Below are positions 63,868 through 64,000 of a stretch of 64,000 nt of DNA, piece by piece (position 1 is the stretch's first letter; each line of letters opens with the position of its first letter). Source of the stretch: Pelodera strongyloides (Eukaryota; Nematoda; Chromadorea; Rhabditida; Rhabditidae); assembly GCA_036852015.1 (NCBI GenBank), contig JAANDG010000205.1, positions 124,001 through 188,000 on the forward strand. Direction: 5' to 3'. The notes under the pieces were generated by a model that did no database searches, was not told the origin of the DNA, and saw only the letters and a program-made list of their open reading frames with translations. The position numbers and the translations under genes were made by a program.

Positions 63868-64000
63868 TTAGTGATGTAGAACACAGTAGTTGACGTAAGC
63901 AACGTCCATCCAGAAGTCGGCTACCCTCTGATACAAGGGATTTAATCTAACATACATGCCTTTCCTCGGAGTAGCAGGCCTTAATTCTTCATTCAGGCCT
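63868..64000 (-). CDS. C-terminal end of an unrecognised protein (cut by right edge)
   Basis: The minus strand is open from the window edge to a TAA at 63868-63870, giving 43 residues that include RPATPRKGMYVRLNPLYQRV and end ADFWMDVAYVNYCVLHH. Base composition is clearly more GC-rich than the flanks and the frame has ordinary residue use, unlike the surrounding AT-rich DNA. An AG at AATTAAG/GCC could be an acceptor inside the stretch. I do not recognise the family. The gene lies 4.3 kb upstream of rpc-1 on the same strand, too far for a typical operon. Confidence 0.55.
   Translation of the reverse strand, partial: GLNEELRPATPRKGMYVRLNPLYQRVADFWMDVAYVNYCVLHH

Overview
The window looks like nuclear DNA of a nematode. 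Three things point there: interstitial TTAGGC telomere-type repeats at four places, a TTTCAG trans-splice-type acceptor three bases before the start codon of one gene, and small exons split by AT-rich introns. Acceptors vary (TTTAG, TTTCAG, TGCAG, TCCAG) and are looser than in C. elegans. I cannot name the species. All recognised genes lie on the minus strand. I built them by eye, joining exons at splice sites and checking that every junction keeps phase.

Layout by region. (1) 1-10233 holds the 5' part of a CRIM1/crm-1-like cysteine-rich BMP-modulator gene: signal peptide, split IGFBP-type module and the start of a chordin-type (VWC/antistasin-like) cysteine repeat, running off the left edge. 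(2) 10523-23904 is about 13 kb of repeats and AT-rich DNA with no gene I can support. (3) 23905-29455 is a complete 11-exon, 472-aa acid-sphingomyelinase-like phosphodiesterase (SMPDL3 type) with a C-terminal GPI-anchor-like tail. (4) 33805-59590 is a complete 42-exon, 1398-aa gene for the largest, catalytic subunit of RNA polymerase III (RPC1/POLR3A, nematode rpc-1). (5) 63868-64000 is the 3' end of an unrecognised minus-strand gene.

The non-coding DNA is very rich in mobile elements. Families with TTAA ends dominate: a near-perfect palindrome of about 171 bp (family A, nine copies), a family of about 180 bp with CCGGCCGG near its ends (family B, 15 copies), and two smaller ones (C, E). Two partly intact ORF1-type retrotransposon genes and one 5'-truncated tail sit antisense inside rpc-1 introns. 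Tandem arrays include a 24-copy 43-bp satellite in rpc-1 intron 11, a 45-bp minisatellite at 20.7-21.1 kb and a 17-bp array upstream of one retrotransposon ORF. Six tRNA-like sequences with A/B-box motifs are present, four of them within 3.8 kb of rpc-1 introns.

The three recognised genes have unrelated jobs (secreted growth-factor modulation, extracellular phosphodiester hydrolysis, Pol III transcription). Intergenic gaps of 4 kb or more argue against an operon. The most unusual signals are the repeat architecture: octamer ATGCAAAT motifs shared by otherwise different repeat families, Pol III-type promoters inside the gene for the Pol III catalytic subunit, a GC-AG intron, and UUAGGC repeats predicted in the rpc-1 3' UTR.
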